Counted from the first letter of the stretch, positions 27,106 to 39,267 are shown. The stretch: 64,000 nt of DNA from Allolobophora icterica (GCA_963556255.1 OY744609.1:25280036-25344035), one strand, 5' to 3'. Numbers and translations are program-made. Notes: generated by a model not told the origin, from the sequence alone.

Positions 27106-27549
27106 TCTGGAGTAGTAGCTCAAGCGTGACGTTGGCGGAGCCTAAGATGTCCTCTTCTGTGACAAACTATTTTGATTGGCTAAGGCTTTGGCCATTCTAT
27201 TTCATTGACATGTGCACATTTAAGCTATGACCAATATACTAAACTGGTTATTCCAATGTTATACTCCATAAAGAGAATATTTACATGTGACAATTCTTGC
27301 CCAATTCGCACTGAATTTGAAACATGTCCACTCAATCCATTAATTTCTTTAGCGCCATATTAATATCTCCCAATTTTAAACGCTATTTAAACTGACACTT
27401 TAAGAACAGATTCTTTTAATAATATTTCTTTTGCATCAAATATTTGGATGTACTATTGCAATGATGTATGCATATATGCTCACCCCACCCTCCCATCACC
27501 CCAACCTTTACCCAGCAAGGGGGCGGAGGGGAGGGGAGCGCTTTTGGCA

Positions 27550-28505
27550 TTACAATTACATTATATTTTAAAATTCTAATTTAACTTAAAAGTGTATTTT
27601 CAATATATTGAAAGTAAGTAGGCAAGTTTACAAATATGGCAGATCTGAATATGTCATAGACTAGGAAAACCGATGCATTCAGCTGTTTGCCAATGTTTAC
27701 ACACTGTGACATTTATTAGACTATATAGCGACTAAATATTTGTTAAGAAATACCAAACCAATAACTAAAAGAGAAGGAAGAACTCTAAAACTGTTAAGTA
27801 ATGGAAGATGAGGATGTCAGAAAAGGTACATTTTAGTCGAATTCGATATTACAGAAATGTAATTATGGAAATGGGAATCAAATGTGTCAATCTAGCATAG
27901 GCCTACTCGGTCGTTTGCATTCAAAATTCGTGTAAACGAATTAAAATTCACACAAGAGTTGTTTCTCTTGCTTAGCCGAAGACGTAAAATCAACATTATC
28001 CCAAGGAGAGGGAGGTAGAGGGATAGGAGGGAACGTGACATTATATTTTAAATATAATATAAAAAAAACAATTTTACCCATGTGTAACATATTTGCACAG
28101 CCAATGACATATTTTCAATATGTGAAAAGTTGTGTCTACATACGCAAGTAAGCAAGTTTACAAATATGGTAGGTCTGACTAAACCATTACGCAAAGACTA
28201 GGAAAATCGTTGTGTTCGCCTGTATTGCAATGTGTACACTGCTATTTATTAGAATAGTGAGTAAATATTTGCTAAGAAACTGATAAATAAAGAAAAGAAA
28301 GAACTCTAAAACCGGCAGGTAAAGAAGAATGAAGATGTCAGAAAAGTCACATCTTAATCGAATTTGACATTACAGAAATGTAGGCCTAATTATGGCTGTG
28401 ACACTCTAACATACTCAGTCGAGTTTGCATTCAAAATTTATGTAAACTAATTAAAATCCACTGCAGAGTTGTTTCTCTTGCTTAGCTGAAGACGTAAAAT
28501 CACAA
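27550..28505 (+). repeat. Direct duplication of a ~470-bp block inside the arm
   Basis: Two tandem diverged copies begin near 27550 and 28030. Both contain GCAAGTTTACAAATATGG, GAACTCTAAAAC, ATTACAGAAATGTA and GTTGTTTCTCTTGCTTAGC in the same order. The pair is mirrored in the right arm at about 37660-38620. Confidence 0.88.
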
Positions 28506-30629
28506 CATTTCAATGGCAAACTCACAGGCGACCAAAGTTAGCAAGAGTGCGTATGAGAATTTGCGTACGAGCTTAACAGTCCATTAGTTTGCAAGCTACA
28601 TGACAAAGCGCTCAATCTGCAAATTGTTCTAGCAATCACTTTGATTGCCCGAGGATTTGCAATTATATACACGACTAGGCGTCAAAATTTCAAAGTGGCT
28701 GAATCAATTTACCCGTCTGTTAAACGCGCTAACTAACAATTGGCTCGACCAAGCTGTCATATACACAGAGGTCTTTGCAATTAAGCTGTACACGTACAAG
28801 ACGCGTCAACTGTGTGAATAACAATTACAGACCCTCAGGTGGCAAATATCGCTCTTTCAAAACAAACGAATCAACTGCACTCAGAGGCAGTCATATGAGC
28901 CAATGTTTATTCCAATGTGCAAATCTACGTGCACTAAAGTGGTCAGCCCTTTGGCAAATTCAATAGAGTTATATCGGCAGGAATAATCAAAAGAAACTTG
29001 AAACAACTACATTATTATACACCTACACGCCTACGGTACGTATTACAGGTATAAGTCTACATTGGGTCAAGTTCATACGCAAAGGATTTTATTTCACTTT
29101 AATATATTAAAATACATGTGTTGGAAAAGCGATATTATAAAACCTTGCAGGTTAATAAGAAACATGCAGAGTTGCACAACATTGATAAGTTTATGTGTAA
29201 GTAGGATTAGGCCTATATGTTTGCATGTGAAGAAAAACAAATGGTGGGTAAATTCTAGCACTTGTCAGTGCGCTAAATAAACGGTTTCTCATCCTTCACA
29301 CGTGGGCGATACACAGCCAATTGGTCTCTAACACAGATGAGTTTATATGCCTAACAGGTGTATTGGCATTGCATAGCAATCTTATAACTTGTTGAAAAGA
29401 CCTATGGAAGTTTAAATAGGAAGCGTATGCCTAAGTCTTTTACTTTGCACGGCACGATGTTAGAATGTTAACTCTTAGAATGAAACATCTCATAGTTCGA
29501 AGGTTTGATTACTAAATTTCTATCTTGTAAATTCCTAAAATGCATGAAAAGTCGCCACGCACAGTAAGCTGTAAACTTTTAGACTTGTGCGATTTAAGCT
29601 AAACTTAGAATCATTAGGCTTTCAAAACATTTGGAATTGTGTAGGAGACGTTTAGATTCGTAAATGTATTGGACGATGTTAACAACTCTTAGGGTTAAGC
29701 CTTACATGATTTGTTGCTTTTGCATATAAAAATTCTGTCTCGTATATTATTACTAAGATGCGTGAAATGTCAACTTGTGCAACTTTCAACGTTTAGTTTG
29801 CCAAGTAGTGCAGAATGTATGCTAAACTTATAATCTTTAAGCCTTAGATCTTGAGCAGCAAACTTGTGGTTTTCTCGATTGTTAACAAGATTGAGACGAA
29901 GGTTTGTATAGTAAAAGTCCACCGTGCTACTTTGAAGACATACGAATGGTAGTTTTAATGCTAAAAATGAAAAGTTTAAGTTGAGGAGACGTATGCGATG
30001 ACAACTTGTGTACTTGAACTACAACTGTTATCATAAGCTTACATTTTTTTAAGATTGTAAGACTGACGAGACAAAGGTTTTTAAGTTGAAAAGATGGTTC
30101 ATATGATGAAAGTTTGGCTTTTGAAAGATGTAAAGACCAAGGTTTTGTGGTAAAATTGCTACTCATATGTTGGAAATTGGGTTGAGTGGAGATTCCTACA
30201 TTCCTATGTTAAACTTATCCATGTTAGATTGCTAAAGTCACATGCTGTGATGATAATTTAAAATGTTTTTACATTCAGAAAACACGCGGGACATAGGATT
30301 CTGCAGTAAAATACAAAGCTTAAGTTGACAAGCTGCGTCGTGTGATGATGGCTTGCTTACTAAGATGTGGAACTTTATGTAGAAAGATGAATGATTACAT
30401 AACAAGCTGACTTCTTTTAGGTTTGCACATGCAGATGAACTGAGAGATTACTTATCAAACTTATGATTTGTAGGATGCATGGAGAAATGTTATGAAGTAC
30501 TTTAAACTAAAATTGCAACTTTATGCACAAAGATGTGCAGTATGAAGTTTTCCACGACCGACTAAGGCAAGAACGTGTGGAATGAGAGTTTACTTAGCAA
30601 ACTTATTATTTGTAAGCTGTATGCAGAAA

Positions 30630-31079
30630 GAAAGGTCCGCAAAGGTTCACCAGTCACTCTGGTACAGAGTAAAGCAGGGAGGCGACCTGACCGACGACTC
30701 TGATGAGCGTAGACTCGGATCCGACCTGGGCTGGTGAACCAAAGTCCTCCGTGCCCACCTTCTCGTGGTGCGGACCGTTAGTACCCTTCCTAGGAAGTAC
30801 TCTTCCTAGGAGGGGGAACGAACGGGCACGGCAGGCAAAACCAGGGGAAGGCAATGGCAAACCACCCCTGTTAATCATGCCAAGAAAATCGTCATGCCAC
30901 ACACCAAACCACGCCGATGGTCGCGGATGGAGGGACTCCCAGGCCGGAGCGCTGAGGTGGGACTCCCAGGCCAAAGCGCGACTCAAGGGCTACTGGGAGA
31001 AGTAGCAAGACGGCAACGGAGACTGTGTGGCATGACGATCGCTAGGGCTCCTAGAGCCGACGGCACAAAGAGAAAAGAG
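30630..31079 (+). mobile_element. Retroposon-like insertion in the left arm, 450 bp
   Basis: A GC-richer block interrupts the AT-rich arm and is flanked by a 9-bp direct repeat ATGCAGAAA (30621-30629 and 31080-31088). It contains GGGGAAGGCAATGGCAAACC, a word resembling the 3' regions of some RTE-type LINEs and SINEs. It is absent from the right arm, so it entered after, or escaped, arm homogenisation. The class is tentative. Confidence 0.65.
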
Positions 31080-31964
31080 ATGCAGAAATAGTATGAAGGA
31101 TTTTAAAGTAAAATTGCAACATCATGTACAAAGATTTGTGGCATGAAGGTTTGCATGACAAACTAAGATGTCTTAGAATGCAAATACTTGTGGTATGAGA
31201 GTTTACTTAGAAAACTTGTGAATTTGAGAATGTAGACACATATGATATGAGTGACACTTGTGTCTTTTAGGTTGTATGGTGAAATGTCATGAAGGTTGAT
31301 ATGATAAGGGTTCCACATTTACATTGTACATGCGCTTGCGATGTGCGTTTGTATGCCAAAAATTACAAATTTCTACCTTTCAACGGGTTAAAAGTAATAT
31401 AAATATTATGGATTAGCCAACTCTTTCACAAATTTTGAGTTTGAGAATGCTAAAATATGAAAACTTAGGTTAAAGGATGTGTAGTTCAATGACATTGGAT
31501 AGTAAGTAAGATGTTTGGAGGTTTCATTATGGTCGAATGTTTGAAAGTAAGACTAAATTTCAAACTGTGCGTGTGTTTGAACGGTTTGGGTTATGTAGAC
31601 ACCTATTGTGGAGCGTGTGTATATTTGGATTTGTGAAAATGTGATGATTTTGAATGAAAGGAGCTGTAAAAGTTGCAGTCTTGTAGTGTTTGAGTCATGT
31701 AGAGGTTCAAGAATTTAGTTCTGGTGTATGGAAATGTGATGTTTTCAAATAAAGTACACATGCAAAGCACTTAAAATGGTATATTTTGGAACGTTCAAAG
31801 AATGGAACTGACACGTGTAGTAGCTGTAGCAGCAGAGGTCTGAAGCAAGTGTTTGCAAAGTATGTAAAATGTTTTCCATTGAAATGTACTATATTTTCAC
31901 TGAGAGGATATGACACACATATGATGTAAAATTCATAGCAACATAACAGTTGCACAAATGTTAA

Positions 31965-32475
31965 ATTCGATAAAGTTCAAGACATGACATCAATTTATTC
32001 AAGTTTTTGCATAGATCTCACAAGTACAAGTCCATTTTTAAACAGTCAAACTTGAAAACATTGTTAGAGAAAAGCGAAACTGTCTAAATGTGTCCTGTAC
32101 ACATGAATAAAAATTGTAAAGTTGTCAGTTTACAAACTTTGCACTCTAATATGATTAGAGAAACATGAAAATCCAATACATTTTCAGTTCATTTCAGTTT
32201 TGGATCATGTGCTCCTGTGCTTTTAATGGAACACTGTTGATCTGATTATTGCTTGGTTTTGATGTATGATCGGTTGATGCATGCGTGCATTAGAAACCAG
32301 CGCAGTAGAAGTTACTAATTACTTACACACTACATTAGACAGTTACAAGTCCATTTAACTTGAAAACACTTTTAGAGAAAAGCAAGAGTCTAAATGCACA
32401 CTTTACATACAAATGCAAAAGTCGCAGATGTGCATTTTTTCCTAAATGTGTGCATTTCCAAAGAAGAGTTTTAGC
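31965..32475 (+). repeat. Inner inverted repeat, left copy
   Basis: Collinear in inverse orientation with about 33050-33545. Examples are ATTGCTTGGTTTTGATG..ATCGGTTGATG and GAAGTTACTAATTACTTAC on this side and their complements on the other. The copies are clearly more diverged than the outer arms, with several indels. Confidence 0.85.
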
Positions 32476-32677
32476 CATGACAACAGCTTCAACAATTTCT
32501 GTAGAGCATTTAGCAATATTAACCAATTAAGAATTTCGAAAGCAAACTAGTCAATGGATGAAAGGTTAACAAGCACCTGAATTTCTTAAAAGTTGACATT
32601 CTTAATGCCAGTTGTCATTGTTGCTTGAGTAGTCGAGATAATCATACACGCCACCCGTTAAATTACTTAAAACTAAA

Positions 32678-33037
32678 GTGAGAATGTGTTTTATGGAAGA
32701 AAAGCAAGAAACCAGTTGTGTGCAGAACTGTGAACCAGATTGTACAAGTCGCGAAAATATGCTGAAAGAATGTGAACCAACAGATGGAAATGTCGAAAAC
32801 CCTGACAAATGTCATACTTCAAACTCCTCTCATTCTTATCTTCTCGCGCGACTTAAGACTGAGAATGAAAAATTGCAAACTTCATTGATCTGCAGATGTT
32901 GTCGTTCTACTCAAGTACAAACGCTTACACTACCATGCTGTCACATAGTCTGCTGTGAGACATGTGCCGATACTTCTAATGATTGTCCTTTGTGCAGAGC
33001 TAGAATCCTTGGAACAGTTAAGATATATCTAGCCTAA
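32678..33037 (+). CDS. Small RING-finger protein, IAP-type (119 aa)
   Basis: The only convincing gene in the giant element. The C-terminal ~50 residues form a C3HC4 RING: Cys72, Cys75, Cys87, His89, Cys93, Cys96, Cys103 and Cys106, with the sequence LPCCHIVCCETCADTSNDCP and the ending RARILGTVKIYLA. Spacing and the G-T-V-x-x-(F/Y)-L ending match the C-terminal RING of inhibitor-of-apoptosis proteins, which acts as an E3 ubiquitin ligase and dimerises through that tail. No BIR domain is present. The first 50 residues are Cys-rich without a known motif, and residues 54-70 (YLLARLKTENEKLQTSL) look like a short coiled coil. All eight zinc ligands are intact. It is flanked by the inner inverted repeats. 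Its role may be to modulate host ubiquitination or apoptosis; that is inference. No introns are apparent. Confidence 0.8.
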   Translation: MRMCFMEEKQETSCVQNCEPDCTSRENMLKECEPTDGNVENPDKCHTSNSSHSYLLARLKTENEKLQTSLICRCCRSTQVQTLTLPCCHIVCCETCADTSNDCPLCRARILGTVKIYLA

Positions 33038-33049
33038 AAGTCTTCATTG

Positions 33050-33545
33050 GAAGTGTACAACTATGTGAGAAAATGTACACCTCTAACTTTTGCATTTGTA
33101 TGTTAAGTGCGCATTTAGAATGTTTTGCTTTTCTCTAGCAGTGTTTTCAAGTGAAATGGGCTCATAACTGTCTAATGTAGTATGTAAGTAATTAGTAACT
33201 TCTATTGCGCCGATGTATCATTTACTTAGACATCAACCGATTGCGCATCAAAACCAAGCAGTAATAAGGTCAGAAGGAAAGCCCAACAGCATACACTCCA
33301 AAACTGAAATGAAGTGAAAATGTATTGGATTCTTCATGTTTCTCTAATCATGAGTGCAAAGTTTGTAAACTCACAACTTTGCAATTTTAATTTGTATGTG
33401 AAGTGAACTTTGAACAAGCATTCGCTGCAGCTGATTTCGCTTTCTACTAACAATGGTTTCAAGCTTGGTTGCTTAAAGATGGACTTGTAACTGTGAGATG
33501 TATGCAAAACGTGAATAAATTGATGTCTTGAACTTTATGAAACTT
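33050..33545 (-). repeat. Inner inverted repeat, right copy
   Basis: Inverse partner of 31965-32475, starting about 13 bp after the stop codon of the RING gene. Confidence 0.85.
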
Positions 33546-33779
33546 AATATGAAGCGATGAATTTAACATCATATGTGTAGCATTTCCCCTCTGTGAAAAT
33601 ATAGTTTGATAGTTCACACAGTTCAAACTTTGGTGACTTGGCATAGAAGTTGTGAAACTGCATTACTAACATAGCACAACTTGAAACCTGGAACTCGTGT
33701 CTTTGTTTTTGCAATACTCCTGAGAATGAAAATATGTAAAGTACCATGCATAAGGAAGTTGCTTCTCTCTCTAGCTAAG

Positions 33780-35013
33780 TTTCACATCTCTAGCTAAGGC
33801 ATGACAATTTCATCATCCTAACCCTCCAAAAATGTAACAGTTTACAATGAAAAACTCACATTTTCCAACAAATTATACCTGCAACACTTTGCTAGAACTA
33901 GCCTGCACACATGTTCCATAGTCTGAATCTCCCAAAACTGTATCATTTCACACACTTTGCAAATGTCTTCTACTCAAAAACGTCTGTTTTCAATGCAAGT
34001 TACAACCTTATGCTTACTTCCCTCCAACTAGAACTGCCATACAATTGGACTTTGACATTTTGCATGTCTTTTCCAACAAAATTCAAAGTTATACTTCACT
34101 TCATATGACCTAAACTCATGCTTGAACCATGTTACACATCATCCGAACTCTACCAAAATATATCATTTTAAGTTCCTTTCATGTGTATAATTCACCTCTA
34201 CGAAAAACCTTTAGCTAGAAATACTATGCCAAGCATTTCCATCATTTGAATTCTCTAAAATGTAACATGCTTTACATTGTAAACGTTCTTTTCCACAAAT
34301 TGCAGACGCATGTTTCTTACTTCTCCATTTAGAACTATGATACCCAACCAGTTCCATCACCTGAAATCATCAAAACGATGCACATTTTCGCATGCTTTTT
34401 ACATAATTTTAGTCAAAAACTTTAAGTTTACACAAACTAAAACTGCATGTTTCTTCCTTCAACGATCATGTACAACAGTCTCATCATTTGAAATCTGCAA
34501 AACAAGCACATTTTCAAATGCTTTAACATAATTTTAGTCAAAAAACTTTAAGTTTACAAAAACTACAACCGCATGTTTCTTACTTCATGCACAACAGTTT
34601 CATCATTTGAAATCTGCAAAACAAGCCCATTTTCAAATGCTTTTCACATTTCAGTCAAACACTCTAAGTTTCCACAAACTGAAACCACCTGTTTCTTACT
34701 TCACCTATCATGCGCAGCAGATTCTTCATTTGAAATCTACAAAAACATGTTTTTTACATCTCAGTCTAAAACTTTAAGTTTTTACAAACTGCAACCAAAT
34801 GTTTCTTACTTCACCTAACATGTACACTGCACAGCAATTTCTTCATTGAAATCTACAAAACATTTACACTTTTGCATGTTTTTAACATTTCAGTCAAAAG
34901 CTTTAAATTTCCACAAATTGCACGTTCATGCATTACACACCACACAGCTAGAATTATCATACGCATGAGTTTCATCATCTAAAGTGTCCAAAAATGTATC
35001 ATTTACAGTCTTT
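33780..35013 (+). repeat. Degenerate ~105-bp tandem repeats in the spacer
   Basis: Successive units share TGTTTCTTACTTCA, (T/A)CATCATTTGAAATCTGCAAAAC and CAGTCAAAA.CTTTAAGTTT (clear near 34310, 34450, 34570, 34680 and 34790). This block occurs only on the right side of the core and makes the centre asymmetric. Confidence 0.8.
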
Positions 35014-38000
35014 GTACATTTCAATGGAAAACATTTTACATACTTTGCAAACACTTGCTTCCGACCTCTGCTGCTGCAGCTACTACATGTGTCAGTTCCA
35101 TTCTTTGAACGTTCCAAAATATACCATTTTAAGTGCTTTGCATGTGTACTTTATTTGAAAACATCACATTTCCACACACTAGAACTAAATTCTTGAACCT
35201 CTACATGACTCAAACACTACAAGACTGCAACTTTTACAGCTCCTTTCATTCAAAATCATCACATTTTCACAAATCCAAATATACACACGCTCCACAATAG
35301 GTGTCTACATAACCCAAACCGTTCAAACACACGCACAGCTTGAAATTTAGTCTTATTTTCAAGCATTCGACCATAATGAAACCTCCAAACATCTTACTTA
35401 CCATCCAATGTCATTGAACTACACATCCTTTAACCTAAGTTTTCAAATTTTAGCATTCTCAAACTCAAAATTTGTGAAGAGTTGGCTAATCCATAATATA
35501 TACATTACTTTTACCCGTTGAAAGGCAGAAATTTGTAATTTTTGGCATACAAACGCTCATCGCAAGCGCATGTACAATGTAAATGTGGAACCTTTATCAT
35601 ATCAGCCTTCATGACGTGGAAAACTTCATACTGCACATCTTTGTGCATAAAGTTGCAATTTTAGTTTAAAATACTTCATAACATTTCTCCATGCATCCTA
35701 CAAATCATAAGTTTGATAAGTAATCTCTCAGTTCATCTGCATGTGCAAACCTAAAAGAAGTCAGCTTGTTATGTAATCATTCATCTTTCTACATAAAGTT
35801 CCACATCTTAGTAAGCAAGCCATCATCACACGACGCAGCTTGTCAACTTAAGCTTTGTATTTTACTGCAGAATCCTATGTCCCGCGTGTTTTCTGAATGT
35901 AAAAACATTTTAAATTATCATCACAGCATGTGACTTTAGCAATCTAACATGGATAAGTTTAACATAGGAATGTAGGAATCTCCACTCAACCCAATTTCCA
36001 ACATATGAGTAGCAATTTTACCACAAAACCTTGGTCTTTACATCTTTCAAAAGCCAAACTTTCATCATATGAACCATCTTTTCAACTTAAAAACCTTTGT
36101 CTCGTCAGTCTTACAATCTTAAAAAATGTAAGCTTATGATAACAGTTGTAGTTCAAGTACACAAGTTGTCATCGCATACGTCTCCTCAACTTAAACTTTT
36201 CATTTTTAGCATTAAAACTACCATTCGTATGTCTTCAAAGTAGCACGGTGGACTTTTACTATACAAACCTTCGTCTCAATCTTGTTAACAATCGAGAAAA
36301 CCACAAGTTTGCTGCTCAAGATCTAAGGCTTAAAGATTATAAGTTTAGCATACATTCTGCACTACTTGGCAAACTAAACGTTGAAAGTTGCACAAGTTGA
36401 CATTTCACGCATCTTAGTAATAATATACGAGACAGAATTTTTATATGCAAAAGCAACAAATCATGTAAGGCTTAACCCTAAGAGTTGTTAACATCGTCCA
36501 ATACATTTACGAATCTAAACGTCTCCTACACAATTCCAAATGTTTTGAAAGCCTAATGATTCTAAGTTTAGCTTAAATCGCACAAGTCTAAAAGTTTACA
36601 GCTTACTGTGCGTGGCGACTTTTCATGCATTTTAGGAATTTACAAGATAGAAATTTAGTAATCAAACCTTCGAACTATGAGATGTTTCATTCTAAGAGTT
36701 AACATTCTAACATCGTGCCGTGCAAAGTAAAAGACTTAGGCATACGCTTCCTATTTAAACTTCCATAGGTCTTTTCAACAAGTTATAAGATTGCTATGCA
36801 ATGCCAATACACCTGTTAGGCATATAAACTCATCTGTGTTAGAGACCAATTGGCTGTGTATCGCCCACGTGTGAAGGATGAGAAACCGTTTATTTAGCGC
36901 ACTGACAAGTGCTAGAATTTACCCACCATTTGTTTTTCTTCACATGCAAACATATAGGCCTAATCCTACTTACACATAAACTTATCAATGTTGTGCAACT
37001 CTGCATGTTTCTTATTAACCTGCAAGGTTTTATAATATCGCTTTTCCAACACATGTATTTTAATATATTAAAGTGAAATAAAATCCTTTGCGTATGAACT
37101 TGACCCAATGTAGACTTATACCTGTAATACGTACCGTAGGCGTGTAGGTGTATAATAATGTAGTTGTTTCAAGTTTCTTTTGATTATTCCTGCCGATATA
37201 ACTCTATTGAATTTGCCAAAGGGCTGACCACTTTAGTGCACGTAGATTTGCACATTGGAATAAACATTGGCTCATATGACTGCCTCTGAGTGCAGTTGAT
37301 TCGTTTGTTTTGAAAGAGCGATATTTGCCACCTGAGGGTCTGTAATTGTTATTCACACAGTTGACGCGTCTTGTACGTGTACAGCTTAATTGCAAAGACC
37401 TCTGTGTATATGACAGCTTGGTCGAGCCAATTGTTAGTTAGCGCGTTTAACAGACGGGTAAATTGATTCAGCCACTTTGAAATTTTGACGCCTAGTCGTG
37501 TATATAATTGCAAATCCTCGGGCAATCAAAGTGATTGCTAGAACATTGAGCGCTTTGTCATGTAGCTTGCAAACTAATGGACTGTTAAGCTCGTACGCAA
37601 ATTCTCATACGCACTCTTGCTAACTTTGGTCGCCTGTGAGTTTGCCATTGAAATGTTGTGATTTTACGTCTTCAGCTAAGCAAGAGAAACAACTCTGCAG
37701 TGGATTTTAATTAGTTTACATAAATTTTGAATGCAAACTCGACTGAGTATGTTAGAGTGTCACAGCCATAATTAGGCCTACATTTCTGTAATGTCAAATT
37801 CGATTAAGATGTGACTTTTCTGACATCTTCATTCTTCTTTACCTGCCGGTTTTAGAGTTCTTTCTTTTCTTTATTTATCAGTTTCTTAGCAAATATTTAC
37901 TCACTATTCTAATAAATAGCAGTGTACACATTGCAATACAGGCGAACACAACGATTTTCCTAGTCTTTGCGTAATGGTTTAGTCAGACCTACCATATTTG

Positions 38001-39261
38001 TAAACTTGCTTACTTGCGTATGTAGACACAACTTTTCACATATTGAAAATATGTCATTGGCTGTGCAAATATGTTACACATGGGTAAAATTGTTTTTTTT
38101 ATATTATATTTAAAATATAATGTCACGTTCCCTCCTATCCCTCTACCTCCCTCTCCTTGGGATAATGTTGATTTTACGTCTTCGGCTAAGCAAGAGAAAC
38201 AACTCTTGTGTGAATTTTAATTCGTTTACACGAATTTTGAATGCAAACGACCGAGTAGGCCTATGCTAGATTGACACATTTGATTCCCATTTCCATAATT
38301 ACATTTCTGTAATATCGAATTCGACTAAAATGTACCTTTTCTGACATCCTCATCTTCCATTACTTAACAGTTTTAGAGTTCTTCCTTCTCTTTTAGTTAT
38401 TGGTTTGGTATTTCTTAACAAATATTTAGTCGCTATATAGTCTAATAAATGTCACAGTGTGTAAACATTGGCAAACAGCTGAATGCATCGGTTTTCCTAG
38501 TCTATGACATATTCAGATCTGCCATATTTGTAAACTTGCCTACTTACTTTCAATATATTGAAAATACACTTTTAAGTTAAATTAGAATTTTAAAATATAA
38601 TGTAATTGTAATGCCAAAAGCGCTCCCCTCCCCTCCGCCCCCTTGCTGGGTAAAGGTTGGGGTGATGGGAGGGTGGGGTGAGCATATATGCATACATCAT
38701 TGCAATAGTACATCCAAATATTTGATGCAAAAGAAATATTATTAAAAGAATCTGTTCTTAAAGTGTCAGTTTAAATAGCGTTTAAAATTGGGAGATATTA
38801 ATATGGCGCTAAAGAAATTAATGGATTGAGTGGACATGTTTCAAATTCAGTGCGAATTGGGCAAGAATTGTCACATGTAAATATTCTCTTTATGGAGTAT
38901 AACATTGGAATAACCAGTTTAGTATATTGGTCATAGCTTAAATGTGCACATGTCAATGAAATAGAATGGCCAAAGCCTTAGCCAATCAAAATAGTTTGTC
39001 ACAGAAGAGGACATCTTAGGCTCCGCCAACGTCACGCTTGAGCTACTACTCCAGAGGTGATACGACTTCACACCCCCACGCACCACCCTCAGCGGGTTCT
39101 AATTCAGTCACGTGACTGAAGTTCTAGCTGTGGAGTGGTACCGCTAGTGACGTACTAGCGCTACCACTCCACAGCTACAACTTCAGTCACGTGACTGAAG
39201 TAGAACCGGCCGAGGGTGGTGCGTGGGGGTGTGAAGTCGTATCACCCCTTTATAACCTACT
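35014..39261 (-). repeat. Right inverted arm of the giant element
   Basis: Complement of the left arm, 4248 bp. It lacks the 730-bp block of the left arm and the 9 bp near 28630. Otherwise I see only scattered single-base differences. Confidence 0.93.
39056..39246 (+). repeat. 191-bp terminal palindrome, right end
   Basis: Mirror copy of 26915-27105 with the same nested palindromes. Confidence 0.95.
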
Positions 39262-39267
39262 GTCAAT
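39262..39267 (+). repeat. 6-bp target-site duplication (right copy, GTCAAT)
   Basis: Identical to 26894-26899. The sequences beyond the two hexamers differ, as expected for an insertion. Confidence 0.85.

Larger units (their letters stand above)
26900..31889 (+). repeat. Left inverted arm of the giant element
   Basis: Pairs with 39261-35014. Two open frames are repeated exactly in mirror position: 28775-28966 with 37395-37204, and 29062-29280 with 37108-36890. They look like chance frames in conserved arm sequence. The inner half (about 29400-31889) is made of degenerate tandem units, with ~145-bp spacing clear at 30441 and 30585. Confidence 0.93.
26900..39261. mobile_element. Giant palindromic transposable element, 12.36 kb, Polinton-like termini
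   Basis: The element starts AGTAGGTTATAAAGGGG and ends in the exact complement CCCCTTTATAACCTACT, flanked by perfect GTCAAT hexamers. Left arm 26900-31889 and right arm 35014-39261 are inverted copies that look almost identical along their length. Differences seen are a 9-bp indel near 28630, single substitutions, and a 730-bp block (30556-31285) present only on the left. The 3.1-kb centre holds diverged inner inverted repeats around one intact gene for a RING protein. 5'-AGT termini with 6-bp target duplications are known for Polinton/Maverick elements. No DNA polymerase B, retroviral-type integrase, packaging ATPase, protease or capsid frame is visible, so the element would be non-autonomous. 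A different, unnamed foldback family is equally possible. Confidence 0.82.

Noticed and set aside
28775..28966. Conserved small frame present in both arms of the giant element (also 29062-29280)
   Set aside because: Its conservation follows from arm identity. It has no domain, no codon signal and no counterpart in the diverged inner repeats, so it is not evidence of a gene.
30654..31091. 110- and 100-codon frames in the left arm
   Set aside because: Both lie in the 450-bp retroposon insertion on opposite strands and have no protein-family signal.
26900..39261. Palindrome as an assembly foldback artifact
   Set aside because: Not favoured: the flanks beyond the two ends differ, a perfect 6-bp duplication is present, the core is asymmetric and one arm has its own insertion. 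A chimeric-read artifact would not produce these. Long-read confirmation is still needed.
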